From Seiridium cupressi (taxonomy: Eukaryota; Ascomycota; Sordariomycetes; Amphisphaeriales; Sporocadaceae), in the NCBI GenBank assembly GCA_036674765.1, contig JARVKI010000002.1, positions 1 through 64,000 of the forward strand: 64,000 nucleotides of DNA. The letters run 5' to 3'. Position 1 is the stretch's first letter; each line of letters opens with the position of its first letter. Shown here piece by piece: positions 22,297 through 35,339 of the stretch. The notes beneath the pieces were generated by a model that was given only the letters and a program-made list of their open reading frames with translations, ran no database searches and was not told the DNA's origin. The position numbers and the translations under genes were made by a program.

Positions 22297-22756
22297 TGGG
22301 CTGGACGTCCAGCAGTTCACTCAAACGTTGTCTCACTTGAGTATTTATATGTGAGCGCCTAGAGTTGCTTTGATTCCACAATGTCGCTTAACCGTTGTTG
22401 TTTTCGATGAAGCTGTTTTAGGACATACAAACGCTGATACATAAGGACAAGCATTCATACACTGGATCAGTACAGCTCATCTATAAAGTGAGAACCTCTG
22501 AAAGTATGGGAGTCTTGCGTTTAAAAAATGCAGTCATGTTGGACTAAATTTCATCGTGACTCGTAGTTGCGCCTAATTGATCAATGGACACAGTCCTCCC
22601 CCTGGGCTGACTCACAAATATTAAACGTAAACATTACTCTATTGGCTGCTAGTGACATGACTCGTTCTGTATGTATTAAAGAGATGCAATTGTATATGCA
22701 AGTATTTTAGTACGCCGTTCATATGCCCCACCCATGTATGTGCTTTTGTCCTATGA
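22297..22756. other. Intergenic, 3' flank of chitin synthase
   Basis: No gene is seen. It lies between the CBM18 remnant and the 3' end of the chitin synthase gene on the minus strand. Confidence 0.45.
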
Positions 22757-25278
22757 CTATTTCATCTTCCCTGAGTCGCTCTGTTTCGATGAGTGTTGCG
22801 AGGCGGGAGAAGCCTCTCCAGATTCAAACCCCTCCATCTCCAAGTCATTCCCTGCGGACGTCCTCATCCAGCTGGCACGGCCGAGCGGACTACGCCCAGT
22901 ACGCGCTGTGTTCTGCTGGGTGTTACCTAGTACACCTAAACCATTACTGCTGCTACCAGCACTTCCCTGGCGCCGATGTCCGTCTTGATCGTTGTCGGAA
23001 TATGGAGCTTCTACGGAATCTGTCCAACCCGGTTTCTTCAACTCGGAATCTGATATCTCGTAGACTTGACCAGTCGGCGGTATGGCGAACTGCTTTGATT
23101 TCCCAAGGAACTGGTTATACTGGCTCTGTTGCGCCATTTCGTACTTCTTTCGATCCTCCTCGCCCACAATACTCTCCACTCTTCTAGGGAAATAGACGGA
23201 ATTATTGCCGGTAGCTCCCGTCATGAAGCTATCCCAGGAGTCACGATGCGGAAGCTCATGACGATGAGTCGGTAACTCAGAAGAGGAACCGGCGAGAAGA
23301 TTGACACTGTAAACTGACTCTTCGGGGTGAGCGTAAAAGCCGTTCGACTTCTTCTCCCGTGCAGCGAACTTGCCTTCCGCCTTGTCTGGCGGTTGTAGCT
23401 TGCTTCCGGACCGCTTGAGGGAAGACTTCTTGCCCATTGCCTCGACAGCTGGAATGAAGGTCTCCGGCACAACATTGAGTTCGTCGCCTTGCTTTTCTGC
23501 TTGTTCGACTGCTTGCTGCGGGGTGGTGTTGGGGTCAGCCTTCGCAGCGTCCGCACGCGGGCCACCCCATGTTCGCTGACCCGCAGTGAAGATACCATAG
23601 ACCATGTAGTACCAGTTGAAAAATGGGTTCAGCATAAACATCATCGGATAAAGCCAGATCTTGAAACGTTTGAGTTTCAGACCGAAGTAGATCATCATGA
23701 GCCAGTTGAGTCCAAGCGATATTGCAATGAAGCCAACGGGGAGGTCGGCAACTTTCTTTGTCGTGGTGATAATAGCGAGCACCATGATGAAGAAGAGGAG
23801 CGCAGTCGTTCTGATGGTGTTTTGCATGAATCGGACAATGAGCAAGATGGGGTATCGTTTCCACAGTCGCCAATCGGTCAACATACAGACTTCATTCGTG
23901 ATAAATCCCAAGAACCACCGCCGCCTCTGCTTGATTAGCGAAGGCAGGGTCTGCACTGCTTCCGTTTTGCAGAATGCTGAAGTGCACATCTGGATTTGGT
24001 ACCGCTTCTTGGCACCAATCATAAACAGGTGCGTTAACCACCGATCCTCTCCCAGATGGCTTTTTGCAAAGTCGAAAAGGTCCTCGCATTCTTCTGCCTT
24101 GTCTGCAAAATAATACTTGGCCATGCGTCGAAATGCCGAGAATCGTAGCATCGTAAGAGCCCCTGGCAAGCAGGTCACAGCACCGCACCCGGACTCGACT
24201 GTCCTTTCGAAGAGTTGCCCATGGATATACTCCATATCTTGCAGAAGCGTGATGAGGCTGTGAGATTTGGTGGTAGAAGTAATGACACCGGTCATGGCTA
24301 GCATATCTCTGCGGTTCCCGGGACTCAGTTCCATATCGTAGATAAAGTTCTGCAGACAAACACGGTCAAGGATACAGTCCGAGTCAATAAAGAGGACGAA
24401 GAGATTGTCGTTACGCCTGAGGTAGTCGGAGTACACCTTGTCGATGAGCTTATAGGTCGACTTCTGGCAGTGGCGTTTACCTCCATGAGGAAATCGCGAG
24501 ACGGTAATTCGGGCTGCTCGGTAGGTAACGTCGACGCTCTTGGGATAGGATTCCAATGTCAGGGGAACACCGAGCTTCTCGATAGTGTTCAGATATAGCT
24601 CATCCTCCTGATCGCCATCAAAAGACAGGAAGACGTGAATGCAGGAGGGAGGGTAGTCGCAATCGACGACAGAGTTGATGGCGGTTACGAGGACTTCCGG
24701 TTCTTCCTTGTAGCAAGGCATGACAATGACCACCTTTGGTGCCGACACCTCGTCCAACACTTTCTTGATGCGCTTCGCTCTGCCAAGTTGATGCGTGACG
24801 AGTTGGTAGACACAGAACAGCCAAGGAACAGTGAGAAGACCGGCGAAACTCCAGAAGGCGAACCATTGAAGTACGACGACCATTTCTTCAGGCCAGTACT
24901 GGACGATTACGCTTGGTAGTGGTAGTGTGACGACCATGATTGGCAAGAATACGGCTCTAATGCGTTCGTTAGCAGCCGTGCTTCTCAGTACTGAGTGGCC
25001 TAACGTACCGCAGAAGTGTGAAAAAGACGGCAATGATGACCGCCAACACCCTAATGGTCCAATGCTCAGCTTTTTGGAAAACCTTGACCAGGCAGTATAA
25101 AAAGGCGGCAATCCATAAAAACCACTCGAGAAGAGCTGCCAGCATCAAAACCCCGACAATCGCCGTGTAGATAATCTGGACGAATCAATCAGTCCTTGTG
25201 CCCCATACCCCATCGCGGCAAGCAGGTAGTTACCTCGTTGACCGGCCATGGCTTCGTGATATCAAGATTAGCTGACAT
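22757..25278 (-). CDS. Chitin synthase, class VI/VII type
   Basis: Three exons (25278-25234, 25175-25009, 24956-22757) encode 803 aa. The start ATG at 25278 gives MSANLDITKPWPVNE. N-terminal membrane helices precede a processive GT2 domain: PCYKEEPEVLVTAINS, LSFDGDQED, FIDSDCILD (acidic UDP-GlcNAc/metal site), GEDRWLTH and the chitin-synthase signature KQRRRWFLGFITNEV. Several helices follow (RTTALLFFIMVLAII; GLNWLMMIYFGL; WLYPMMFMLNPFFNWYYMVYG), then a roughly 260-residue hydrophilic, Ser-rich cytosolic tail. The length, lack of a myosin domain and lack of the division-1 N-terminal extension suggest the small class VI (Aspergillus fumigatus ChsD-like) group; class names differ between schemes. 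The enzyme polymerises chitin at the plasma membrane for wall synthesis. Confidence 0.9.
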
Positions 25279-28200
25279 TTTGAAAGCGCAATGGGAGGGA
25301 CCGCTTCTGTGATAAATCTCGTGATCTGCAGTGGTTTTTAAAATATGAATAAGCTCGGGCCGTCTGTGGCGACAGTGAAGCAGGAAGTCCTAGCCTCAGT
25401 TTGACCAGGCGACCGGGCGGGATAAAAAAAGATGTGGGATGGGTGACGCAAGACGTGCTCTGCGCATGGAGAGGGGCGTTGGCGGGTGCTTGCAGGACGA
25501 CGCAAAAGGGTTTCGTATATGTTATTGGTCAAGCCGAGATTGACACCTCGTATGTTTATCGGTCGTGAAAAGATTCTTGCAATTGGTATCTCCGTTGGAG
25601 TTGGCCTGGCCTGGTTTGGTGTTATCGTGTCTATGCTCGTAGCTCGGACGAGAACTAGCCGGGTGAAGAGTTCCCGAATAAACAAAGGCGATGAAAGTGG
25701 TACAAAGTTCGTAACGGGGGTGGAATAAACATGGATTAAACGCAGTTTCTGAAATTGAACCCCTTTGTTCACGGCGAACTCGGAATTTGATGCCCTTGGA
25801 ATGATGAGGCTTGGCGGCTTTCTAGTTTGGAGGGAATAAAGTAGGTACGGTAATAGGGTTCTAGGTCGACTTCGATCTCATAGCGGGGCAGGTGAAGCTC
25901 ATGTGAAGCACATGGGCCTTTTTTAATAATGGAATTTGAACGAATGACAGAGCCCGTGGCAACTATGAAGAGAAGGAGAGAAGCATGGTAGCAGAAAGAG
26001 AAAACGACGACGCCTTCGTGGCTGGTGGAGCAAAGGGAAAGGAAAGGGATGTTGCCGATGGAACGTGGCCGGCGCGGAATCTTGGGCGTGAGCTGTAAAG
26101 AGCAAACAGTAGTGTGCCAAAGTCTACAGCTAGTGATCAGATGAAGCTCCTCTTGCGTATTTGTATGAGTGACTAGTGCTAGTCTGTCGCATCCAAAGGC
26201 GCTTCCTTGGCAGCTTGGTGCAATAGACTCTAGTGTTGAGACTTGCAACAGAGTCCCATCGATGGAACCTGGGCTAGGATGGATTTGCGGAGGATAGTCT
26301 AGGTTGCGCGGACTATACTCCGGACGAAAATGGATCGTCTAGAAATAGGCCCTGGCATGGTCTGTTCCACCGCTTTCAATCAGGTATAGGAGTGAACCAA
26401 GCGTGTGCGTGCCGGGAGTTCTGAGGGGAACCCGAAGGACCGAGATGCAGGAACGAAAGGAGACGAGAATCGCGCATGACTGACCCGATAGAAACGGAGA
26501 GTCAAGTGAATTAGGCTTACGACACTAACTATCGCCGGGCGAAGTTTTCATTTGATAGTCCAAACGGCGTCGAGGTCCCCGTGGGGATCAGGATCAGCGG
26601 GCACGGCCGGGATGCCAATATCAGAAGATTCAGGCCAGAGCGTTGAAACCAACCACACCAGGATGGTCTGATCGCGACAAAAGAAAAAATCCTGGATCGA
26701 AAGGCGCGAGAAGACCGCACGATGGAGAATACGAGACGGCTTACCAGCGGCACCGACGTGACATAATAAAGACGCGTATAGTCATTTCGTGATATTCAGC
26801 CGAACGCCCAGGTATGCTTCCGAATCGAGGGGCTTAAGCCAATTAATCTAAGAAGTTGCTATTGCTTAGATTGCTGAGAGGCCGGTAGGTAGTTTCTGCT
26901 GGCCTAGCTCGGAAAATTGGGTAGAATATAGGTATGCGGGAAGTTGAATACGACCGTGATACAAGCTGATGGGGGCATTTGGTAGGGCGGGCTGCAAGGC
27001 GTGGTCTGGCTGATGGCCCTGCAGCCTAGAAGCAATTTTCGAATATTCCGAACCCCGGATCGCATATGTAGGCCCGGCGCCAAGAGCGACGACCGTGTCA
27101 TTCGTAGAGCTGTTGAAATCTGTCTGCCCCTGCAAGGGCGGTAGTGATGAAAGCAATTGAATTCTCGTCGTGGCGGAAGAGGCTTGCGGCTCCCGTCCTT
27201 GCGTCCACTGCTTCAGGCGATTCTAGCGCCGGATAGGGCATGTGGGGGGGTCTCAGGTGAGGGTCCCGCGATCCTAGCGATGTTAGTGGCCGATCAGTAA
27301 GGGAGCTGGGAGACATCTGACATTAGCTCGGAGAATTAACTTGCTGCTTGGTGCCAAGTTGCACTGCAGGGCGTCCGTGGACCCTACTGGGCTCTTCTCT
27401 GTAGGGGGCAGTGGCCTGGAGGCTTGGATGCCCCATGCTGCAAACATGACACGCGCGGATTTCCACAAAGACACATGAAATTCGACATCGGCTCGCTCAA
27501 AGACGTGCTGGGCCTACGTAAGTAATCATCTATTACAAATTCGCATCGCGACTCTGATGTTGTATTCCGTTATGTAAAACTTTCTGGGGAGCATTCGCGA
27601 GCAATCTGGATCCAAGCCTAGGTGACCATTTTATCCGACAGCCGGGCGGCTCTTGTGAACCCAGTCAGTCCACGGATCCCCTCCAAACGTCCCCACTATT
27701 GAAACAGCCCAGCACCAGTCCAAGCAGTCCGAGTCGGTCAACATTCTTGGCAGTCCCCAGGCGCCAAAGTTGCCAAACACGAAGATTTATCATCTTCACC
27801 ATCAGGCTGCAGACGTGTCAGAATCATTTGAGTTACATGTAGTTATTGCACTGAGCTCGGCTCCCGGCTGTGGTTGGTGGGAGTCAGGATTCACGTGGCC
27901 CAGTCAGTACACGTTGAACAAAAGACAGCACAGTAAGAGCAAGTCACAATCTCAAGGCCCACTAGGCTGGAAATACAAAGGCGCTGCCAAATGAATGTGT
28001 GTTATCTGCGGTCGCGGAAACGATGCAGAAAAGTAGGAAGACTATTAGTGAAGCAATCTATAGCGACATCCCCTAATCACCAAGCGCAGGTGGCTGGTGC
28101 AATGTTCAGCAGAGTGCAATCTGAACTATTGGCCAGGCCGAAGAAACCCGCCAGAAGTGCGTTGCAACTTAACCCCCGCTGCACGTCCAGTGTGTACGTT

Positions 28201-28595
28201 GAGGCTGTTTATAACGCTTTCACGCGGCCGTCACTGGCAAAATGGTCCACCCTCTCTGCCTACATGTACTCGCTAGCCTAGCCTCCTGGTCGATTGACCT
28301 GGACTACCTTGGACCAAGATGGGACACGAGAGGCTGTGATATCACAAGCTGCAGGGGCTCGCGTCAAATCCGTAACCCCAGAATGGTGGTCGTCGTGCAG
28401 CTTGGCGTTGCCGTCCAAGCCATGCGCTTCACAGGTACGCCCATGCAGTGTAAGGGTGCATGTCGGACTGTGTTGGAAAAAGTAGCATCACGAGGATGCG
28501 CAGGGTTTAGAAATGCGTGTACGTCATGTAAACCTGCGAGGTCAAGTCCTAAAATTGTGCCCAAGGTGGCCATTGTCAGCCCAGTGTTTGTTAGG
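25279..28595. other. 3.3-kb gene-free stretch upstream of chitin synthase
   Basis: No frame in this region resembles a known protein. It holds the chitin-synthase promoter and leader and the 3' flank of UPF2. The minus strand of 25.3-26.3 kb is pyrimidine-rich in places, as in long fungal leaders. Short frames such as 25486-25728 and 27770-27994 on the plus strand lack family features. A long 5' UTR or a non-coding RNA is possible but not shown. Confidence 0.45.
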
Positions 28596-31500
28596 TCAGG
28601 TCACACGAGCTTGTGTTTTTGTGCTGGCAAGACGATGGCGTCGAGCCTGAGATCGTGGGCGCGCTTCTTCACGCTTGCCGAAGAAGCGCGACCCTTGGCG
28701 CTTGCTGCCTGCATTGGATGCAAGCCGAATCTCATCACTTCCTTCCACTTGGGCGGAAGACTCAACATCTGCTGTCTGTCGGCTGCAGTTCTCTTTACGG
28801 GAGCTACCATACCAATCCAAGTCATTCATCTCGAGTCTGCGGACGCGTTGGGCGCCACGCTCCTTGCCTGATTTTTCTGGGCGGTTGAGGTGGAAGGTTG
28901 TCGTCTTCTCGGAGCCTGCTTTCATGGTGTTGTGAATATTGGTGTTCGGCAAGAGGGGGTTCATGGCGGTATCACCATCTGGATCTTCGCTCTCACGGAG
29001 ATCGTAATTAAGCACCAAGTTCTTGATGCGTTGCTGTTCCTCCCGCTCTGCTTGCTGTTGAGTCTTCATGGCAACAGCGAAGGTGGAGTCAGAAGGGAGT
29101 TCAACGGTGCGAGTCTACAGAAGTGTTAGATTGTCGTTGTGAAGCAGGAGAAATGTCACCAACCTGTTGACGGTTTCCTCTCTTTGTCAATAGAGAGAAA
29201 GCCATCATGTTCTGTGGACTTTCACTCTCCGTAGTTTTGGTCGTGTCCCGCGCTTTGGACGATCGCATGGGTAGCGGTACGTCAAAGAGTGGTTTGCGGT
29301 CAAATTTCCTCGACTCTAAGCTCTCAGCCATCATCTTAGCATACTCACGCTCGAAGTCGGCCTCCTCCACCGGGTCAATCGTTCCCGTTTCCCTAGTAAC
29401 AACGATTTCTTCTTCATCCGATTCGGAAAACCTGGGAGACTCGGGTTGCTGCTCGAGGTCCTGTTTGCGTTTTCTCTGTTAGCAAGTGGAATGGATGTCC
29501 GTCTACGTTCCTAAAGTGCCTACCTCGATGTCATTCTCGTCATCTTCGTCGGAGTTCGAGTCTTCTTCACCATCCGCTTCAGGTAAGATCTCGTCACCAT
29601 CGGCTCCCTCATCATCAGATGAAGGCTCGCTTTCAACGTCATCGGGATCGATCATCTTATCGAGGCCTGCATTCTTCTGATCCTGAGCTATCGCCAACTG
29701 GAACGCCTTTGACGCCTCCTCGAGAGACGTGGCAAGCTTCCACTGAGGACGTGTGAGAGAGTAGGTGTCCTGGACAATGAATTCAATATCCATAGGCAGG
29801 GGTGCCTTGGTAAAAATGTAGTACTGCGGAACGGTCAGTGACGTTGGAACCCCTCCCACCTCGTAGAGCTTACCTGAAGGAAGGAGAGGAAGTAGTCGAG
29901 CTTCTTGCCTGCTGCGCCTCTATTGAAGTACATGCCACACGTCTCGAGCACCGTTGCGACAAGACGAATACGGAAGTAATCATCGGGCAGGTCAAATGGA
30001 TTGAACCGGCCAGGAATAGGTGCGCCACCTGTGGTACAGTCAGAAACATGGACTGCATTGTTGTCACTCGGAAAAACATACCATGCCCGAAGGTGGTAAT
30101 CTTGTACATGGTATCAAAGATGACGGGATGCTCTAGCATCCGATAGTTGTAGAGCTCACTCAGATACTTGATCTCTGCAATGCGCTTCTGGTTGTACTTG
30201 AAATCATTTTGCTCCAGGCCGAGCATTACAGAATCCAAGACGTTATCAATGACCATGATGACGAAGCCTGGATGGTATCGATAGATAGCACTGAGCAGAA
30301 TCGCCAAGATGTGAATGCTGCCATACTTGACCTTGCCCGGTTTCGAAAACACCTTGGCGAGGATAGCAACAACTTCTGGCTCCTCCCAGTGTAATCGTCG
30401 GATCTGCTTAAGGATTTTAGTGTAATTGCGCTTCGTCATGTCGACGTAAACAAGCTTGCGGATAAACAATTCGGTCGGGGTCCTCTCCTTCTGCTGGATA
30501 GCAGCGCGCTCGGGGGGGTCTACGTAGTAGACGGCATTTTCAATAAGCATGCGTTCCTGCTGGCCAATATGCTGCACAGATTTCTTTCTCTGGAGAGTCT
30601 CGAGAAATGTCGCCATTCGAGGCGCGGTCTCCCCACTGCGCAAGAGGTAACGTCCACAGTTCTCGAGAAGGTTGCAGATGATTTCGATGTTCATTCGGGA
30701 AAAGTCGTCGAGGCTGACTTTTAGACAGTGAAAAACCACATGTTCAGGAACAATGCCAAACTTGGTCAACTCGGCGAGATAGCGGATGTTGCTAAGACGA
30801 ACTTGGCCAAGAAAATCCTTCTCCTTCCGTCGTTGAAGACTTCGAAACTCTGCGTCGAGGTATTCGACCACGCCCTTGGGAAGGTCGGGCATGTATTGAC
30901 CGAGTGTGGCAATCAGTCGCGACCAGTACGGCAGCAAATCAGTGCGACCTTTCGGGACTTCTGTCAAAGCCTTGATTAAGCGGTTTCGAGATGCCTTCGA
31001 GTTGAGGAAGCAGAAATCAATGGCCGTATCGTCAACCAGTTCCTTGTTCGTGAGCTCCGGAAGCCGTGTCAACAGAGCATCGACTTGAGCGCCGATTGTC
31101 TTGTTGGCAATGGCAGTAGACTGGTCGTCGGTAACTTCAGCAGGCTTTGCGGGCTCCTGGATATCAGTCTCTAGCTTCTTGCCAACCTGCTCGTCGTTCT
31201 CGGGCTTCTTCTTCTTTCCGTCCTCCAGAAGAATTCCTGGGACCTTTCCTTTCAGATCGACAAGGTTTTCGTAGAAACGGCGCTCTTCATCATCCTCCCA
31301 AATACCAGCACTGTCGCTTTGCCCGCGGAGATAGTCGCCAGTCTTCACGAGACCGATGGAGCCATTTGCGGCCCCGAGAGAATCTGTGGCATCCTTCAGA
31401 TCAGGCATCTCAGCGCCAATGACTTCTGCCAGAACCTGCGCATTGCTGACCAGACGCTCCTGAGCCTTCAAAAGACGCTCGAAATTGGCTTGGCGATCTT

Positions 31501-32607
31501 CGAATACTTCCCCGGATTTGACGTATGCTTCGGAGTTGCGACCCTTCTGCGCAACGATATGCTTCTGATCCCGAATAACATGAGATTTGACGTCATCGAA
31601 ATATCGTTTAAAAATGTTGCGGAAGCGCTCCTGGAGTTCTGGCGTCGTGATCGGAGGGTCGTCGATGTTATCGGAGGGGACATCGGTTCCATTGACAGGC
31701 ATAGAAGCATCGTCGGAACCCCTTGTCACACCATCCTCCTCAACGGTTTTGCGCCCCTCGGAAGCAGACGTCCTTGCACCAAGGATATCCCAGCTGAATG
31801 TCTTGACGAAAACCACCAGCAAGGGCAGGTTTGCGTGCTCGCGATCGTGTCCCAAGAGATCCTTCAAAACCTCTAGAGGAAATGGTTCGGCACTGCCGCC
31901 TTTTGCTGAGGTAGGCGTCTTTGTTTTCAATCCCGTCTCTTTCCCAGCAGCTGCAGCATCGGGCTTGACGTCGTCTAGTGTTCGGAGGACACCAAGAAGC
32001 CAAAGCTCAGTGACGACTCGTAGGAGGGATCGCTGTCGGACCAAGCGCTCCTTCTCTTCCTTTTCGCGAACCTCGGGGGCTAAAGTCTTAAGCATGCTCT
32101 TATCTGGTGTAGCCATGCCCTTTCCAAGCAACCAACCCAAGTACTCGGTAAACTCGACAGGTCCGAATCGCTGGTGTAGCGCGCTTACGATCTCAACTCC
32201 AGCATCGATTTCACCAGGGGATTTGAGCTTGCAGAGGCCTTCATAGCATGCCGATATGATTTCGGAGAGGTATTTGGTCAGACTGAGGGTCTTGATCTCT
32301 TGCAAGAAGGTGTTCAAGGTAGCCGAGGAGATAGCGGTTCGCAGTCGCTTGATGAAGGCGGTGTTTTTCTTGAGCGACGAATCGAGGGACTTCCCAACGG
32401 GAAAGACACCTTCACATGGGGTCAATCGTGTGCTGCCTTTGCATGTCAGACTTGGAAGCTATCGCGTACCTGGTTCGCCGTCCCATGCGCGCTCATTTAG
32501 TGAGCGCAGCTCGCCTACAGGCCAGTTAGCACATGTGATTTGGGTCTGCTGGGCAGCATTGTCGCACTTCGGCGCGGGGCGGACTTGCGTTTTCTTGAGC
32601 GATCCAT
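28596..32607 (-). CDS. nmd2: Nonsense-mediated mRNA decay factor UPF2/NMD2
   Basis: Seven exons are proposed: 32607-32568, 32514-32470, 32436-30082, 30028-29874, 29823-29524, 29460-29164 and 29115-28596. The two short 5' exons give MDRSRKR..., then LRSLNERAWDGE, before the first MIF4G domain (SSLKKNTAFIKRLRTAI, FGPVEFTEYLGWLLGKG). Two further MIF4G segments follow (ELTNKELVDDTAIDFCFLN; LLENCGRYLLRSGE, PGFVIMVIDNVLDSV, IAEIKYLSELYNYR), then GGAPIPGRFNPFDLPDDYFR split by an intron. A strongly acidic segment and a conserved C-terminal UPF1-binding region (PSDSTFAVAMKTQQQAEREEQQRIKNL, in two parts) complete it. UPF2 bridges UPF1 and UPF3 on terminating ribosomes. The donor of the first intron (GTGCGA) is weak, so exon 1 is less certain; the rest is well supported. 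Confidence 0.92.
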
Positions 32608-35339
32608 GACGGATGGCCCAGTTTGATAGGTGGATGTGTTTGTGGGAATAGAAGCGCTACATTCGTACGGCTGGCGACCACTGCTATGGGATCGTGTGTC
32701 CTATATGGTGATTGTGGCAGAGGGCATCCGCTGCGGTCGGCATCGGTGAACAAAGTCAAGGTTTCTGCCCTGCTGTGAGAGCCAAGGCAGAAGGAAATCC
32801 GGCGGCGGCGGGGTCAGTTGTTGAGATGATTTTACGTCGGCGGGTGAGCAGATTGTCAAAGCTGAACAAAACCAGTGGCTCTGCAAAAGACCTCAACCGA
32901 GAGAACAAGGTGAAAATATGTTAGCCGTGTATGCAATGGAGGATGCGATGAAGTGTGCAGCCGCCCAATGAGAGGCTTCCACTGTCACAAGCAGGTGGTG
33001 ATCCAATTGCGCTGAGGGTCCAGTCCAGCGGCAGGGTCAATCAATCATTGATGACTGCACACAGGCACCTTGGTGACCCGCAGTGCGCCTCCAGCACTGC
33101 AATTCGACGGTGGGCTCCGAGCAATTTTGCCGGTTCCGGAGGGGTCAGCAGTATGCTGTCAGCTGGATTTAGGCCCGCCGACAGCCCAGCTGGCAGGTGC
33201 GCCCATGCCCAGCGGACTGCGCCTTAAACATTCCAGTGAACCATGCATGTAGGATACAATCTATAAGGGCACCAGCTCAACCATGCCCATTGCAAAGCTA
33301 ATGCAGCCCTGTCTAATTCAGATCAATGTAGGTATATAAGTTTTTGTTCATGACTGCTCTCTCGCATTTTCTGTCCAATTGTCCACTTCTAGAATGAATT
33401 CCTATTCAACTTGCTGTCAGCAACCACATTGCCCAGTACCAAAATCCAGGGAAACCCGCAACCCAGCTGCAGCTCTCCAGGCTTTCGTTTTGCGAGCACA
33501 GGCCTCCATGAAACAGGGACCAACACAACATACAGTAATTACACCTTGACATGGGATCAGTAGGGGCATCCCGAGAGCATGTTAATGTTACATGAATGCA
33601 CGCGGAGAAGAGAAAGTCGGATTGGAAAGTGCCCACCACGACTGCTATCTTCTGCTCTTTTCAATATCTGACATCTATTCATAGATGCTAGAGGTGATTT
33701 CACGTCACGACGTTAGAGATCTTGATAATTGGCTTGGACCTACTGCTGAATTGAATTCGAGACGGCATATACTGAAGGTTGACTAACCCAGTAATACATG
33801 AGTGTCAGGTGTGTGTGTCTTACTCCAAAAGCGCTGCGTATAGTCGCTGTCGCACGACTACCGATCACTGTGGCGCAGATCACGTTGCTGTGTTCCTGTC
33901 GCACACACCAACGCCATCGCTAGTTCCTGTAAGCCTCGCAGCCATTGCGATATTCTCCAACATCAATCTGCAATCAACAAAACATCGGACCAGAGTCTGG
34001 AGCGTCCCATTGGAGGATAGGTTAAGAAAGGATCTGCAGTTGGCGCCATGTCCATTAGAGTCTCGCGTTCTAGAACAGAGAAGGCGGAGAGGAAGCGCTA
34101 GCCAAATCGACTGCACCATCGAGCCTCCATACGCCAGACGCCCAGATGCGTAACTCGATCTGTGCGGTCTAAGCATCTGGCATCTGCCGCCCAGGGGCTT
34201 GTTTCATGCAGTTGGTAAGCAGAAGACTAGCCACCGTCGTTAATGAGTAGTGACGAGAGAGGCACGCTGCGCTCTTACCTGCTGCGAGTCTGGACCTAGT
34301 GGTCAGGAACATACGAACAACGCGCTTCAGAGGTAGGCATCACGTCACACAACTTCTTGGATGCGGCAGAAGTTCGGTGCTCTATATTCTCCCGGGGGGG
34401 AAACTGAGCGAATTGCAGCCAGACATGGCAACGGGACCCGATTCAAGCTGGAAAATCACTTCTCCAAGCAGACCCCACGCCGCAATTCAATGGCACCTTT
34501 AAATCGACGTCACTCGGCGAGGGACCTAGAGATAAGGGTATTCTACAACTCGTGCCTCTTATCTCTATCTGCAGAATATGCCGTTTAACCACTCAGACGC
34601 GGCCTTGGGATCTTTGATGTTGTCTCGATCTCGGCGAGCCGACTAGCCAGAATCGACATCTCCGTCAATCCCATCGCAAAATGGAGCCCACTTCCTTATC
34701 GTCACCAATGACACGCCGTCGTCTACAAAGCGTTGAAGAAAAGCCCGACTCAATGATACTGATAAGACTTGGGCTTGGATCAGCACGACAGCCACAAATC
34801 CGCGGGATACATTAGAGTCTCCCCCCATCTAGCTTCTCTCGATTGTGCATTTCCTCGCATTACCGTTTTTTCTTAGCCCAGAGCTGCCGCGATACTAGAC
34901 TCTCGGGGCAGCCACTCTACGGCGTTCGCTCTGCACCGGAGATCCTCTACATGGACCTGGCCCACACCATGTTCTGCTGGGGTCAGACCAATTCTGCGCC
35001 TATTATCCTCGTTTCATTTTCTATCACAAGTTCGCACTGCTAACAGTGTTGATCCCAGTGGATCTGATCTCATTCTCCGCTGAATCGTTCAGATCAGCTT
35101 TGGGCGTTCGGGTACATCGCTACAATGCTTACTATAGCTGCATTTTTACGGTGCTCCTTGTCTTCGTTTAACTGATCCTCCTCCTTTCGGGCTGTCTCAC
35201 TCTTCCCCTGCCTCTCATTTGCTAGTCACAATTCAATTCGCAATAAGTGTTTCTGGAGACATCGAACGGCAGCGAAACCTTGCCTAAACTTTTGACGCGG
35301 GTTGAATAGTGCGCGCAGACCTAAACAACCCACAGAGCC
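32608..35339. other. Divergent intergenic region between UPF2 and nitrate reductase
   Basis: This 2.7-kb region separates the starts of UPF2 (minus) and nitrate reductase (plus). No coding frame is convincing. It should contain both promoters. A cluster of GATA-factor motifs lies at 34529-34571. CT-rich stretches at about 35150-35230 resemble a pyrimidine-rich fungal core promoter for the nitrate reductase gene. Confidence 0.55.
34529..34571. promoter_or_regulatory. Cluster of three GATA-factor (AreA-type) motifs
   Basis: AGATAA occurs at 34530-34535 on the plus strand; its complement TTATCT lies at 34559-34564, and CTATCT (AGATAG on the minus strand) at 34565-34570. All match the HGATAR consensus of nitrogen-regulatory GATA factors such as AreA/NIT2, and closely spaced pairs are the preferred arrangement. 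They lie about 0.8 kb upstream of the nitrate reductase start. A perfect NirA site (CTCCGHGG) was not found nearby. Confidence 0.5.

Noticed and set aside
25486..25728. Small plus-strand frame with one hydrophobic segment
   Set aside because: Only 80 codons, no homology recognised, located in the chitin synthase 5' flank.
28242..28871. 209-codon plus frame overlapping the UPF2 3' end
   Set aside because: Antisense overlap, biased composition and no domain.
31587..32246. 219-codon plus frame opposite UPF2
   Set aside because: Antisense to a strongly supported gene and Ser/Arg-rich without motifs.
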